This document shows positions 24,781 through 33,177 of a stretch of 64,000 nucleotides of DNA, piece after piece. Positions within the stretch are counted from its first letter, which is position 1; each line of letters begins with the position of its first letter. Origin of the DNA: JBGQOG01 sp052113705 (GTDB lineage Bacteria > Pseudomonadota > Alphaproteobacteria > Rhodobacterales > Rhodobacteraceae); the NCBI RefSeq assembly GCF_052113705.1, contig NZ_JBGQOG010000004.1, positions 186,001 to 250,000 on the forward strand, written 5' to 3'. The translations under genes were made by a program, and so were the position numbers. A model generated the notes under the pieces. The model saw only the letters and a list, made by a program, of their open reading frames with translations, made no database searches and was not told where the DNA came from.

Positions 24781-26214
24781 ATGCAAATGCCGGTTCCCAA
24801 CCCCGATGTGCTGGCGCGCAAGGCGGCCATCATGGCGCGCTTGCGGGCCGTTCTGCCCGCCGATGCGGTGATCGATGATCCGAATGAGACCCGCGCCTAT
24901 GAATGCGATGCGCTCTCGGCCTATCGCTGTGCGCCGCTGGCGGTGGTGCTGCCGCGCACGACCGCCGAGGTCGCCGCCGCCCTGCGGGTCTGCCATGAGG
25001 AGGGGGTGCCGGTGGTGCCGCGCGGGGCGGGGACCAGTCTGGCGGGCGGCTCGATGCCCTCGGCGGATGCGGTGGTGCTGGGGGTGGCGCGGATGAACCG
25101 GGTGCTGGCGGTGGACTACGCCGACCGGGTGATCCGGGTCGAGACCGGGATCACCAATCTGGCGGTTTCGGCGGCGGTGGCGGAGGCGGGGTTCTTTTAC
25201 GCGCCCGACCCCTCCAGCCAGCTGGCCTGCGCGATTGCGGGCAATATCGCGATGAATTCCGGCGGGGCGCACTGTCTGAAATATGGGGTGACGACCAATA
25301 ACCTTTTGGGGGTGACGCTCGTCACCATGGCGGGCGAGGTGGTCGAATTGGGCGGCGCCTATAGCGACGCCGGGGGGCTGGACCTTCTGGGGCTGATCTG
25401 CGGCTCTGAGGGGCAGTTGGGGGTGGTGACCGAGGCCACCTTGCGGATCCTGCCCAAGCCCGAGGGCGCGCGGCCGGTCCTCATCGGGTTTGACAGCAAT
25501 GAGGTGGCGGGGGCGTGCGTGGCCGATATCATCCGCGCGGGCGTGCTGCCAGTGGCGATTGAGTTCATGGACCGGCCCTGCATCCGCGCCACCGAGGATT
25601 TCGCCCATGCGGGTTATCCCGATTGCGAGGCTTTGCTGATCGTTGAGGTGGAGGGATCGGCGGCGGAGATTGCCGAGCAGCTGGCGCTGATCCGCGAGAT
25701 CGCGCTGCGGCATGCGCCGGTCGAATTCCGCGAGGCGCGCAACGAGGATGAGGCGCGGCGGATCTGGCTGGGGCGGAAATCGGCCTTTGGCGCCATGGGG
25801 CAGATCAATGATTACATGTGTCTCGATGGCACGATCCCGGTCTCGGCGCTGCCCCTCGTCTTGCGGCGGATCGGTGAATTGTCGCGGGAGGCGGGGCTCG
25901 ATGTGGCCAATGTGTTTCACGCGGGCGACGGGAACATGCACCCGCTGATCCTCTATAACGCCAATCTGCCGGGGGATCAGGAGCGCTGTGAGGCGCTCGG
26001 GGCCGAGATCCTGAAGCTCTGTGTGGAGGTGGGGGGATGTCTCACCGGGGAGCATGGGGTGGGGATCGAGAAGCGCGATCTGATGGTTGTGCAGTTCGCG
26101 CCCGCCGATCTCGAGGCGCAGATGCGGGTGAAGGATGTGTTTGATCCCGGCTGGTTGCTGAATGCGGCGAAGGTGTTTCCGCTGGCGGTGAGTGCCGGGC
26201 GGCGCGGGGCATGA
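24781..26214 (+). CDS. glcD: Glycolate oxidase FAD subunit
   Basis: A 477-residue FAD-linked oxidase of the GlcD/vanillyl-alcohol oxidase family. The N-terminal FAD-binding part carries VPRGAGTSLAGGSMP (about residues 80-94) and CAIAGNIAMNSGGAHCLKYG. The C-terminal domain contains FHAGDGNMHPLI and GGCLTGEHGVG, whose histidines sit at the active site. It oxidises glycolate to glyoxylate at the membrane with GlcE and GlcF, feeding the respiratory chain. Three in-frame ATGs lie close together; 24781 fits the ribosome site best. Confidence 0.95.
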   Translation: MQMPVPNPDVLARKAAIMARLRAVLPADAVIDDPNETRAYECDALSAYRCAPLAVVLPRTTAEVAAALRVCHEEGVPVVPRGAGTSLAGGSMPSADAVVLGVARMNRVLAVDYADRVIRVETGITNLAVSAAVAEAGFFYAPDPSSQLACAIAGNIAMNSGGAHCLKYGVTTNNLLGVTLVTMAGEVVELGGAYSDAGGLDLLGLICGSEGQLGVVTEATLRILPKPEGARPVLIGFDSNEVAGACVADIIRAGVLPVAIEFMDRPCIRATEDFAHAGYPDCEALLIVEVEGSAAEIAEQLALIREIALRHAPVEFREARNEDEARRIWLGRKSAFGAMGQINDYMCLDGTIPVSALPLVLRRIGELSREAGLDVANVFHAGDGNMHPLILYNANLPGDQERCEALGAEILKLCVEVGGCLTGEHGVGIEKRDLMVVQFAPADLEAQMRVKDVFDPGWLLNAAKVFPLAVSAGRRGA

Positions 26215-26230
26215 GCGGGTGCGGCGCAAG

Positions 26231-26279
26231 CCGGGGGCGCTGCCCCCGGACCCCCGAGGTATTTTTGCCAAGAAGAAAC
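26231..26279 (+). repeat. Intergenic repeat family A, copy 2
   Basis: GGGGGC-GCT-GCCCCC hairpin followed by GACCCCCGAGGTATTTTTGCCAAGAAGAAA, closely matching 10977-11034. It occupies almost the whole gap between glcD and glcE, inside the operon. Confidence 0.75.
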
Positions 26280-26299
26280 GCAAGGGAAGGGTTTTGGGC

Positions 26300-27373
26300 A
26301 TGAGGGTTCAGCGCGAAGCGGAGCTGGTCGAGGCGGTCCGTGCGGCGGCGGGGCCCGTGCAGGTGCGGGGCGGTGGGACGCGGCCCGTTGGTGCGGGCGC
26401 GGGGGAGGTGCTCGAGGTCGGGATTTCCGGGATCACGCTCTATGAGCCGGCGGCGCTGACCCTGGTGGCGGGGGCGGGAACGCCTCTGGCCGAGGTGCAG
26501 GCGGTGCTGGCGGCGGAGGGGCAGCGGCTGGCCTTTGAGCCTGCGGATTGGGGGCCGGTATTGGGGGCGGCGGGGTCCTCGACCCTGGGTGGCGTGGTGG
26601 CGGCGAATGTCTCGGGGCCGCGCCGGGTGCAGGCGGGGGCCTGTCGCGACAGTCTGATCGGGGTGCGTTTCGTCGACGGGCGCGGGGAGCTGGTGAAGAA
26701 TGGCGGGCGGGTGATGAAGAACGTCACCGGCTATGATCTGGTCAAGCTGATGGCGGGGAGTTGGGGGACGTTGGGGGTGTTGAGCGAAGTGTCGTTCAAG
26801 CTTTTGCCCGTGGCCCCGGCGCAGGCGGTTCTGGTCTTGCCGGAGCTGACGGCCGGGGCGGCGGTGCCGGCGCTCTCGGCGGCTTTGGCATCGCCCTATG
26901 ATGTGACGGGCGCGGGCTGGTTGCCGGGGGTGGGCGCGCTGGTGCGGCTGGAGGGGCTGGCGCAATCGGTGGCTTACCGCGCGGCGCAGCTGACGGGCGC
27001 GCTGGCGGGTTTTGGCCGCGTGGAGGCAGGGGATCCGGCGTTGTTTGACGATCTGGCGCGGGTTTCGCCGTTCATCGGGCAGGCGGGCGATCTGTGGCGG
27101 TTTTCGGTGGCCCCTTCGGCTGCACCGGGGATCATCGCGCGGCTTGGCTGTCCTGTGGTGCTTGACTGGGGCGGCGGGTTGATCTGGGCGCTCTTGCCCG
27201 AGGGGGTGGATGCGCGGGGGCGGGCGGCGCCCTACCGGGGCCATGCGACGCGGATGCGCGGCGGGCAGGGCCCGGCCTTTGAGCCGGAGGCGGCACCGGT
27301 GGCGGCGCTCTCGGCCCGGTTGCGGGCGGAATTTGACCCGCGCGGTATTCTGAATCCGGGGAGGATGGGCTGA
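26300..27373 (+). CDS. glcE: Glycolate oxidase FAD-binding subunit
   Basis: A 357-residue subunit with the FAD_binding_4 fold. It shows VRGGGTRPVGAG at the N-terminus, the AGSSTLGGVVAANVSGPRRVQAGACRD region and NGGRVMKNVTGYDLVKLMAGSWGTLGV, all hallmarks of GlcE. It is shorter than GlcD because it lacks the full C-terminal oxidase domain, as normal. The start at MRVQREAE has a GGGAAGGG ribosome site. The stop overlaps the glcF start (TGATG). Confidence 0.95.
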   Translation: MRVQREAELVEAVRAAAGPVQVRGGGTRPVGAGAGEVLEVGISGITLYEPAALTLVAGAGTPLAEVQAVLAAEGQRLAFEPADWGPVLGAAGSSTLGGVVAANVSGPRRVQAGACRDSLIGVRFVDGRGELVKNGGRVMKNVTGYDLVKLMAGSWGTLGVLSEVSFKLLPVAPAQAVLVLPELTAGAAVPALSAALASPYDVTGAGWLPGVGALVRLEGLAQSVAYRAAQLTGALAGFGRVEAGDPALFDDLARVSPFIGQAGDLWRFSVAPSAAPGIIARLGCPVVLDWGGGLIWALLPEGVDARGRAAPYRGHATRMRGGQGPAFEPEAAPVAALSARLRAEFDPRGILNPGRMG

Positions 27374-28695
27374 TGCAGACGCATTTCACGCCGGAGCAAC
27401 TGACCGATCCGGCGATTGCCGGGGCCAACAAGATCCTGCGCGCCTGTGTGCATTGCGGCTTTTGCACGGCCACCTGTCCCAGCTATCAGGTTTTGGGTGA
27501 TGAGTTGGACAGCCCGCGCGGCCGCATCTATCTGATCAAGGAGATGCTGGAGAGCGGGCGCCCCGCCGATGCCCGAACGGTCAAGCACATCGACCGTTGC
27601 CTCTCCTGTCTCGCCTGCATGACCACCTGCCCCTCGGGCGTGCATTACATGCATCTGATCGATCAGGCGCGGGCCTATATCGAGAAAACCTATCGGCGAC
27701 CTTGGCATGACCGGGGCTTGCGCTGGGTGTTGGCGAAAATTCTGCCCTATCCGGGGCGGTTCCGGCTGGCGCTTGCGGGGGCAAAGCTGGCGCGGCCCTT
27801 GGCGCGGTTCATGCCCGATCCGCGGTTGCGGGCGATGCTGGAGATGGCGCCGCGGAAGGTGCCCCCCGTCAGCCGCAATGATGATCCGCAGAGTTTTGCG
27901 CCCAAGGGGGCGCGGCGCTACCGGGTCGCCCTGCAGACCGGTTGCGCGCAAAAGGCGCTGAACACCGACATCAACGACGCGACCATCCGTTTGTTGCGGC
28001 GGCTGGGCTGCGAGGTGGTGGTGCCGGAGAAGCTTGGCTGTTGCGGGGCGCTCGCGCATCACATGGGGCGTGAGGGCGAGGCCCATGCGCAGGCGGGCGG
28101 CAATATCGCGGCCTATCTGGCGGCCGGAGAGCTGGATGCGATCATCATCAACACCTCGGGCTGCGGCACCACGGTGAAGGATTATGGCCATATGTTCGCC
28201 CGCACGCCGCAGGAAGCCGCGGCGCAACGGGTGGCGGGGCTGGCCTGCGACATCAGCGAATTTCTCGAGCGGATCGGCCTGCCGGAGGCGGTCCGGGAGG
28301 AGGCGCGGGGGCTGCGGGTGGCCTATCATTCGGCCTGCTCGCTGCAGCATGGGCAGCAGGTGAAAACCGCGCCGAAAACCCTGTTGGCGCAGGCGGGGTT
28401 CACCGTGCTGGAACCCAGCGATCCGCATCTGTGCTGTGGGTCGGCGGGCACCTATAACCTGTTGCAGCCCGAGATTTCGGCCGAGCTGAAGCGGCGCAAG
28501 GTGGCGACGCTGGAGGCCAGGTCGCCACAGGTGATCGCGGCGGGCAATATCGGCTGCATGATGCAGATCGGCTCGGGCACCGGGGTGCCGGTGGTGCATA
28601 CGGTGGAACTCCTTGACTGGGCGCTGGGCGGGCCGGTGCCGCGTGCCCTTGCGCCTGCTTTCGGAGAGGGCGACAAGCCGGGATATTTGCCGTAA
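27373..28695 (+). CDS. glcF: Glycolate oxidase iron-sulfur subunit
   Basis: A 440-residue electron-transfer subunit. Two 4Fe-4S ferredoxin motifs lie near the N-terminus (CVHCGFCTATCP and CLSCLACMTTCP), and two CCG domains follow (EKLGCCGALAHH near residue 220 and HLCCGSAGTYN near 357). It passes electrons from GlcD/E towards quinone. It overlaps glcE by 1 base and ends the operon; no clear terminator follows before the next gene. Confidence 0.96.
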   Translation: MQTHFTPEQLTDPAIAGANKILRACVHCGFCTATCPSYQVLGDELDSPRGRIYLIKEMLESGRPADARTVKHIDRCLSCLACMTTCPSGVHYMHLIDQARAYIEKTYRRPWHDRGLRWVLAKILPYPGRFRLALAGAKLARPLARFMPDPRLRAMLEMAPRKVPPVSRNDDPQSFAPKGARRYRVALQTGCAQKALNTDINDATIRLLRRLGCEVVVPEKLGCCGALAHHMGREGEAHAQAGGNIAAYLAAGELDAIIINTSGCGTTVKDYGHMFARTPQEAAAQRVAGLACDISEFLERIGLPEAVREEARGLRVAYHSACSLQHGQQVKTAPKTLLAQAGFTVLEPSDPHLCCGSAGTYNLLQPEISAELKRRKVATLEARSPQVIAAGNIGCMMQIGSGTGVPVVHTVELLDWALGGPVPRALAPAFGEGDKPGYLP

Positions 28696-28744
28696 TTCTG
28701 CCCCATCCCCCGGTTACGGCGGATGCCAAGACCGAGGAGATCCG

Positions 28745-29560
28745 ATGCCGCGCCTGCCGAAAATGCCCTATCCCCTGCGCCGCGCGTTGATTCTGGCGGG
28801 CGTTCTCGCGGGGCTGTGCGGCGCAGCCGCCGTGCAGGCCGAGCAAAGCGGGCTGCGGCGGCTGTCCACCGGCGATGACAGCCGGGGATGGGAGGCCGTC
28901 GGGCGGCTGAATTTCGGGCATGAGGCCTTTTGCACCGGCGCACTGATCGCGCCCAATCTGGTGTTGACGGCGGCGCATTGTCTCTATTCCAAGGCCACGG
29001 GCGAGATGGTGGACCCGAAGGATGTCGAGTTTCTGGCGGGGTGGCGCGACGGCCGGGCGGCGGCCTATCGCGGCGCGAAACGGGTGATCGTGGATGCCGA
29101 CTATGACTATGGAAATACGGATAAAATGGCCCGTGTCGCCTCGGATCTGGGGCTGATCGAGCTGGATCAGCCGATCCGGCTGCCCTCGCTGCAGCCCTTA
29201 CCGCTGGGCGAGGATCTGTTCAAGGGCGAGGAAGTGGGCGTGGTTTCTTATGCGCATGACCGCTCGGAAGCGCCCAGCCTGCAAAGCCTCTGCACCGTGC
29301 TCAACCGCGCGGGCGGTGTGGCGCTGATGTCTTGTGCGGCGGATTTCGGCACGTCGGGGGCGCCGGTTTTTGCCCAGAGGGACGGGCGGCCCGAGATTGT
29401 CGCTGTGGTCTCGGCCAAGGCGGAGCTGGATGGGCAGCCGGTCTCGCTCGGGGCCGGGGTGGCGCCGGTGGCGGCGCTGCGCGCGCGGCTGGAGACCCCT
29501 CGGGGCGGCGTCAGCGCAGGCCGGTCGCGCGACACCGGGGCCAAGTTCCTGCGGCCCTGA
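28745..29560 (+). CDS. Secreted trypsin-like serine protease
   Basis: A 271-residue S1-fold protein with a Sec signal peptide (about residues 1-33, ending AAVQA). The triad is His78 (LTAAHC), Asp134 (ASDLGLIEL) and Ser204 in FGTSGAPVF. The serine loop differs from the usual GDSGGP: Asp is replaced by Thr and the second Gly by Ala, as in some V8-like and Rhodobacterales secreted proteases. Disulfide-type cysteines flank the fold. The ATG has a GAGGAGA ribosome site. It is likely periplasmic or extracellular; substrate unknown. Confidence 0.87.
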   Translation: MPRLPKMPYPLRRALILAGVLAGLCGAAAVQAEQSGLRRLSTGDDSRGWEAVGRLNFGHEAFCTGALIAPNLVLTAAHCLYSKATGEMVDPKDVEFLAGWRDGRAAAYRGAKRVIVDADYDYGNTDKMARVASDLGLIELDQPIRLPSLQPLPLGEDLFKGEEVGVVSYAHDRSEAPSLQSLCTVLNRAGGVALMSCAADFGTSGAPVFAQRDGRPEIVAVVSAKAELDGQPVSLGAGVAPVAALRARLETPRGGVSAGRSRDTGAKFLRP

Positions 29561-29692
29561 GCGCCGCGCGTTTTCGCATGGCCGGGCGCATCGAAGCATC
29601 GGCGGCGGGACGGGTGTTGCCCCCCGGGGCAGACCGGCGCGCAGGCGGCACGCGGGGGCCTTCTGCGCCCCGCTGAAAATGCGTATGCGACC

Positions 29693-29723
29693 CTTGAACG
29701 CGGCCAAAACCCTTCCCACCTAT
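29693..29723 (+). promoter_or_regulatory. Possible heat-shock promoter of hsp20
   Basis: CTTGAA at 29693-29698 and CCCACCTAT at 29715-29723 resemble the -35 and -10 elements of sigma-32 (RpoH) promoters, though the 16-base spacing is slightly long. It would give a leader of roughly 80 bases before hsp20. Confidence 0.35.
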
Positions 29724-29811
29724 CCGATACGGGGTGCCATGACGGGCCCCGGATATCCTGCCCTGCCCGTGACGGGAGGGCGTTCCCTTATCGCTCAACC
29801 GAGGATGAGAC
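29721..29811 (+). ncRNA. ROSE-like RNA thermometer in the hsp20 leader
   Basis: The last hairpin pairs 29787-29796 (CTTATCGCTC) with 29801-29809 (GAGGATGAG) across a 4-base loop, hiding the ribosome site. Within it UCGCU faces AGGA with G29793 bulged, the defining feature of ROSE elements (UYGCU/AGGA). A second stem-loop lies just upstream (29761-29780: CCCT-G-CCCG, loop TGA, CGGG-AGGG), and a third possible one pairs 29721-29726 with 29750-29755. The family is known to repress small heat shock genes at low temperature; the instance is my reading. Confidence 0.72.
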
Positions 29812-30279
29812 ATGCGTAATTTTGACCTTGCTCCGCTCTACCGTGCCACTGTCGGCTTTGACCGCATCGCCGATATGATGGACCGCGCGCTGGCCGCCGA
29901 TGTAGCCCAGCCCACCTATCCCCCCTACAACATCGAAAAGACCGGCGAGAATGCCTATCGCATTTCGGTCGCCGTGGCGGGCTTTGCCGCCGATGACCTC
30001 GCGGTGGAACTCCGCGAAGGCGCGCTGATTGTCTCGGCCAAAAAGGCCGCGGATGAGAGCGACAAAAGCTATCTGCACCGTGGCATCGCCACCCGCGCGT
30101 TCGAGCGCCGCTTTGCGCTGGCCGATCACGTCCGTGTCGAGGGCGCGACCCATGTGAACGGCATGCTGCACATTGATCTGATCCGCGAAGTGCCCGAGGC
30201 GCTGAAACCCCGCCGGATCGAGATTTCGCGGCCCGATACGCTGGAAGGCTCGGCCGTGCTGACGCAACAGGGCGCGTAA
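29812..30279 (+). CDS. Small heat shock protein, Hsp20/IbpA family
   Basis: A 155-residue holdase chaperone. The alpha-crystallin domain spans about residues 36-135, including YRISVAVAGFAADDL, GALIVSAKK and the strand GMLHIDLIREVPEALKPRRIEI, with the conserved A/GxL position represented by NGMLHI and the C-terminal IEI anchoring motif. The N-terminus MRNFDLAPLYRATVGFDR is the standard IbpA form. The likely controls are a heat-shock promoter and a ROSE-like hairpin over the ribosome site. A terminator follows at 30311. Confidence 0.95.
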   Translation: MRNFDLAPLYRATVGFDRIADMMDRALAADVAQPTYPPYNIEKTGENAYRISVAVAGFAADDLAVELREGALIVSAKKAADESDKSYLHRGIATRAFERRFALADHVRVEGATHVNGMLHIDLIREVPEALKPRRIEISRPDTLEGSAVLTQQGA

Positions 30280-30310
30280 AGGCGCGCGCTGCGGCACATG
30301 GGAATGTTTG

Positions 30311-30341
30311 GGGCGCGGGGGGCAATCCTCCGCGCCTTTTT
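30311..30341 (+). terminator. Intrinsic terminator after hsp20
   Basis: Stem GGCGCGG / CCGCGCC with an 11-base loop and TTTTT, 32 bases after the hsp20 stop. The remaining bases up to 30480 show no gene. Confidence 0.8.
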
Positions 30342-30480
30342 CATGTCGCGGGTGGGTTCTGCGGCGTCGTGCGGGCGCGCGCCTCTTGCCTCCCCGGCGG
30401 GCAGACAATATGGCCAAGGGCGGGGCGTCGCCCCTCTCGCGGGCGCTATGGGGCAGGGGTTTATGCAGGACCGGGATCCG

Positions 30481-31617
30481 ATGATCCTTTTTGAGGCGGG
30501 GCCCCTGGGGGCCGAGGCGGGCGGCACTTTGTTCCGCGCGCCCCTCCGCGTGATCCGTGCCGAAACCCTCGCCGGTCTGCCCGCCGCTTTTGCCGCGATG
30601 GAGGCGGCGCGGGCCGAGGGGCTGTGGCTCGCGGGCTATGCGAGCTATGAGCTGGGGCTGGCGCTCGACCCGAAACTGCGCCCGCTGTTGCCGGAGGCGC
30701 GCGACGTGCCCCTGCTGCATTTCGCGGCCTTTGAGGCGCCCGAGCAGGGCACGGCCCTGCCCGCCCCGGTACCGGGGGCGCTGGCCGAAATCTCGACCCC
30801 GACGCCCGTCTGGGATCTGCCGCGCTACCGGCAAGCCTGTGAGCGGGTGCTCGACTATATCGGCGCGGGCGACATCTATCAGGCCAATCTGACCTTTCCG
30901 CTGCAGGCCGAGGTGCGGGGCACACCGCTGGATCTCTGGCACGCGCTGGTGGCGCGGCAGCCGGTCTCGCAGGGCGCGCTGGTCGATCTCGGCGGGCCGG
31001 TGATCCTGTCGCGCTCGCCGGAATTGTTCTTTGCAATCAAGGATGGGGTGATTTCCACCCGGCCGATGAAGGGCACACTCCCGCGCAGTGGCGATGCGGT
31101 GCAGGATGCTGAAAACGCCCGCTGGCTGGCGGCGGACCCGAAAAACCGCGCCGAAAACCTGATGATCGTCGATCTTTTGCGCAACGACCTGTCGCGGATT
31201 TCCGAGGTGGGCAGCGTCAAGGTGCCCGCGCTGTTCGAGGTCGAGCACTATGCCACCGTGCTGCAAATGGTCTCACGCGTGGAGGCGCGGGTGTTGCCCG
31301 GGCTGCGGCTGGCCGATCTTTTCACCGCGCTCTTCCCCTGCGGCTCGGTCACCGGCGCGCCGAAGATTCGCGCGATGCAGATCATCCATGAGCTGGAGGC
31401 CGGGCCGCGCGGTGCCTATTGCGGCTCGGTTGGCTGGATCGCCCCCTTAGGCGGCGACCGGGCGGGGGATATGGAATTCAACGTGGCGATCCGCACCCTG
31501 ACCCTGCCGGGCGACGGCAGCGCGCGGCTGAATGTCGGCGGTGGTGTCGTATGGGACAGCACGCCCGAGGCGGAATATGAGGAGGCGCTGTGGAAGACCC
31601 GTTACGCGCTGATCTGA
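30481..31617 (+). CDS. pabB: Aminodeoxychorismate synthase component I
   Basis: A 378-residue chorismate-binding enzyme for p-aminobenzoate and hence folate. The C-terminal two thirds show the family core: GDIYQANLTFPL, SPELFF, RPMKGTLPRSGD, NLMIVDLLRNDLSRI, PCGSVTGAPKIRAMQII and the terminal GGGVVWDSTPEAEYEE. The chosen start gives MILFEAG, usual for this subfamily; an ATG at 30463 in the same frame is also possible. It overlaps the lyase gene downstream by 28 bases. Confidence 0.93.
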   Translation: MILFEAGPLGAEAGGTLFRAPLRVIRAETLAGLPAAFAAMEAARAEGLWLAGYASYELGLALDPKLRPLLPEARDVPLLHFAAFEAPEQGTALPAPVPGALAEISTPTPVWDLPRYRQACERVLDYIGAGDIYQANLTFPLQAEVRGTPLDLWHALVARQPVSQGALVDLGGPVILSRSPELFFAIKDGVISTRPMKGTLPRSGDAVQDAENARWLAADPKNRAENLMIVDLLRNDLSRISEVGSVKVPALFEVEHYATVLQMVSRVEARVLPGLRLADLFTALFPCGSVTGAPKIRAMQIIHELEAGPRGAYCGSVGWIAPLGGDRAGDMEFNVAIRTLTLPGDGSARLNVGGGVVWDSTPEAEYEEALWKTRYALI

Positions 31618-32213
31618 CCCCGGATCTGGGGATCATCGAGACATTTGCCGCCCGCGCGGGCAGCTTTCCCCGGCTGGCGCGGCATCTGGCGCGGATGGAG
31701 GGCACCGCCGCGCGGCTGGGCTATGGCTTTGACCGCGCCGAGGTGGACCGGTTGCTGGCCAGCCTGCCGCCCGGCGATCTGCGGGTGCGGCTGTTGCTGG
31801 CGCCCACAGGGCCGTCGATCAGCCACGGCGCGCTGACGCCCAATCCGGCCCTTTGGCATCTGGCCTATGCGGGAGAGCCGCTCGTGGCGGATGATCCGTG
31901 GCTGCAGGTGAAAACCACCCGCCGCGCGCTCTATGACCGGGCGCGGGCGGCGCTGCCCGCAGGCGTGGATGAGATGGTTTTTCTCAACACACGCGGCGAG
32001 ATCTGTGAGGGGACGATCACCAATCTTTTCGCGCGAAGTGACGGGGTCTTGCTAACCCCGCCGCTGGCCTCGGGCCTGCTGCCCGGCTGTCTGCGCGCCG
32101 AACTCCTGGAGGCGGGGGCCGCGCGGGAGGCGGTGCTGCGGCCCGATGATCTGGCCGGGCTGCCGCTTTTCATGGGAAACTCCCTGCGCGGGTTGATTCC
32201 GGCGGCGTTCTGA
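31590..32213 (+). CDS. pabC: Aminotransferase class IV, probable aminodeoxychorismate lyase
   Basis: A 207-residue PLP enzyme of the fold-type IV family, shorter than E. coli PabC. The PLP lysine is probably that in VKTTRRALYDRAR (about residue 108), and DEMVFLNTRGEICEGTITNLFA is the conserved cofactor-binding region. With PabB before it, it would release pyruvate to form p-aminobenzoate. The start is GTG with a GAGGAGG ribosome site inside pabB; the 28-base overlap suggests coupled translation. The stop is 3 bases from the convergent recR end. Confidence 0.88.
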   Translation: MEDPLRADLTPDLGIIETFAARAGSFPRLARHLARMEGTAARLGYGFDRAEVDRLLASLPPGDLRVRLLLAPTGPSISHGALTPNPALWHLAYAGEPLVADDPWLQVKTTRRALYDRARAALPAGVDEMVFLNTRGEICEGTITNLFARSDGVLLTPPLASGLLPGCLRAELLEAGAAREAVLRPDDLAGLPLFMGNSLRGLIPAAF

Positions 32214-32216
32214 CGC

Positions 32217-32816
32217 CTAGAACCGTTTGCGCGCCCGCAAAGCCGCCTGAATCGTCCCGTCGTCAAGATAATCCAGCTCTCCCCCGATTGGTACGCCCTG
32301 CGCGAGGCTGGTGACGGCGACATCGCTCCCCTCCAGCGCCTCGGCGATGTAATGCGCGGTGGTCTGCCCCTCGACCGTGGCATTGAGGGCGAGGATCACC
32401 TCACGCACCCCCTGCTCGCGAATGCGCGCCAGCAGGCGGGGAATGCCCAATTCATCCGGCCCCACTGATTCCAGCGCCGAGAGCGTGCCGCCCAGCACGT
32501 GATAGCGGCCCTTGAAGGCCTGACCGCGCTCCATCGCCCAAAGGTCGGCGACATCTTCGACCACGCAGATCTCGGTGTCGAGGCGGCGGGTGTCCTTGCA
32601 GATGTCACAGATATCGGCGGTGGCGATGTTGCGGCAAATGGCACATTCGCGGGCGGTTTCCGCCACATGCCCCATGATCACCGCCATCGGCGCCATCAGC
32701 GCGCCGCGCTTCTGGATCAGATGCAGCACCGCGCGCCGGGCCGAACGTGGCCCCAGCCCCGGCAGCCGCGCCATCAGCGCGATCAGCGTCTCGATCTCAT
32801 CGCGCGCGGCGGCCAT
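32217..32816 (-). CDS. recR: Recombination protein RecR
   Basis: A 199-residue RecFOR-pathway protein that helps load RecA on gapped DNA. An N-terminal helix-hairpin-helix (LPGLGPRSARRAVLHL), a zinc finger with Cys58, Cys61, Cys70 and Cys73, a Toprim domain (ICVVEDVADLWAME, GTLSALESVGPDELGI) and a C-terminal Walker-like segment are all present. It is the last gene of the dnaX-ybaB-recR set, 7 bases after ybaB, an order widely kept in bacteria. Confidence 0.97.
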   Translation of the reverse strand: MAAARDEIETLIALMARLPGLGPRSARRAVLHLIQKRGALMAPMAVIMGHVAETARECAICRNIATADICDICKDTRRLDTEICVVEDVADLWAMERGQAFKGRYHVLGGTLSALESVGPDELGIPRLLARIREQGVREVILALNATVEGQTTAHYIAEALEGSDVAVTSLAQGVPIGGELDYLDDGTIQAALRARKRF

Positions 32817-32823
32817 CGCGGTG

Positions 32824-33168
32824 TCAGAACGGCAGGTTCATGTCGGCGGGCAGACCCAGTTCCGACGAGAGTTTCTGCATCTCCGACTGGGTCTTTTCGG
32901 CGGCGCGTTTCTGCACATCCTTGATCGCGGCGAGGATCAGATCCTCGACCACTTCCTTGTCCTCGGCCTTGAAGATCGCAGGGTCAATTTTCAGCCCGGT
33001 CAGCTCACCCTTGGCGGTGGCTTCGGCCCGCACAAGGCCCGCGCCGGATTCGCCGGTGACGATGGTCTGCGCCAGATCCTCATGCAGGCGCGTCATTCGC
33101 TCCTGCATGTCTTTCGCAGCCTTCATCATCTTGGCCATGTCACCCATGCCGCCCAAACCTTTGAACAT
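32824..33168 (-). CDS. ybaB: YbaB/EbfC family nucleoid-associated protein
   Basis: A 114-residue DNA-binding protein, dimeric in its family. The N-terminus MFKGLGGMGDMAKMMKAAKDMQERM and the central VRAEATAKGELTGLKIDPAIF are characteristic. It lies between dnaX and recR with 9- and 7-base gaps, so the three are one transcription unit. It is expected to coat the nucleoid; no specific target is known. Confidence 0.95.
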   Translation of the reverse strand: MFKGLGGMGDMAKMMKAAKDMQERMTRLHEDLAQTIVTGESGAGLVRAEATAKGELTGLKIDPAIFKAEDKEVVEDLILAAIKDVQKRAAEKTQSEMQKLSSELGLPADMNLPF

Positions 33169-33177
33169 CTTCGTCTC

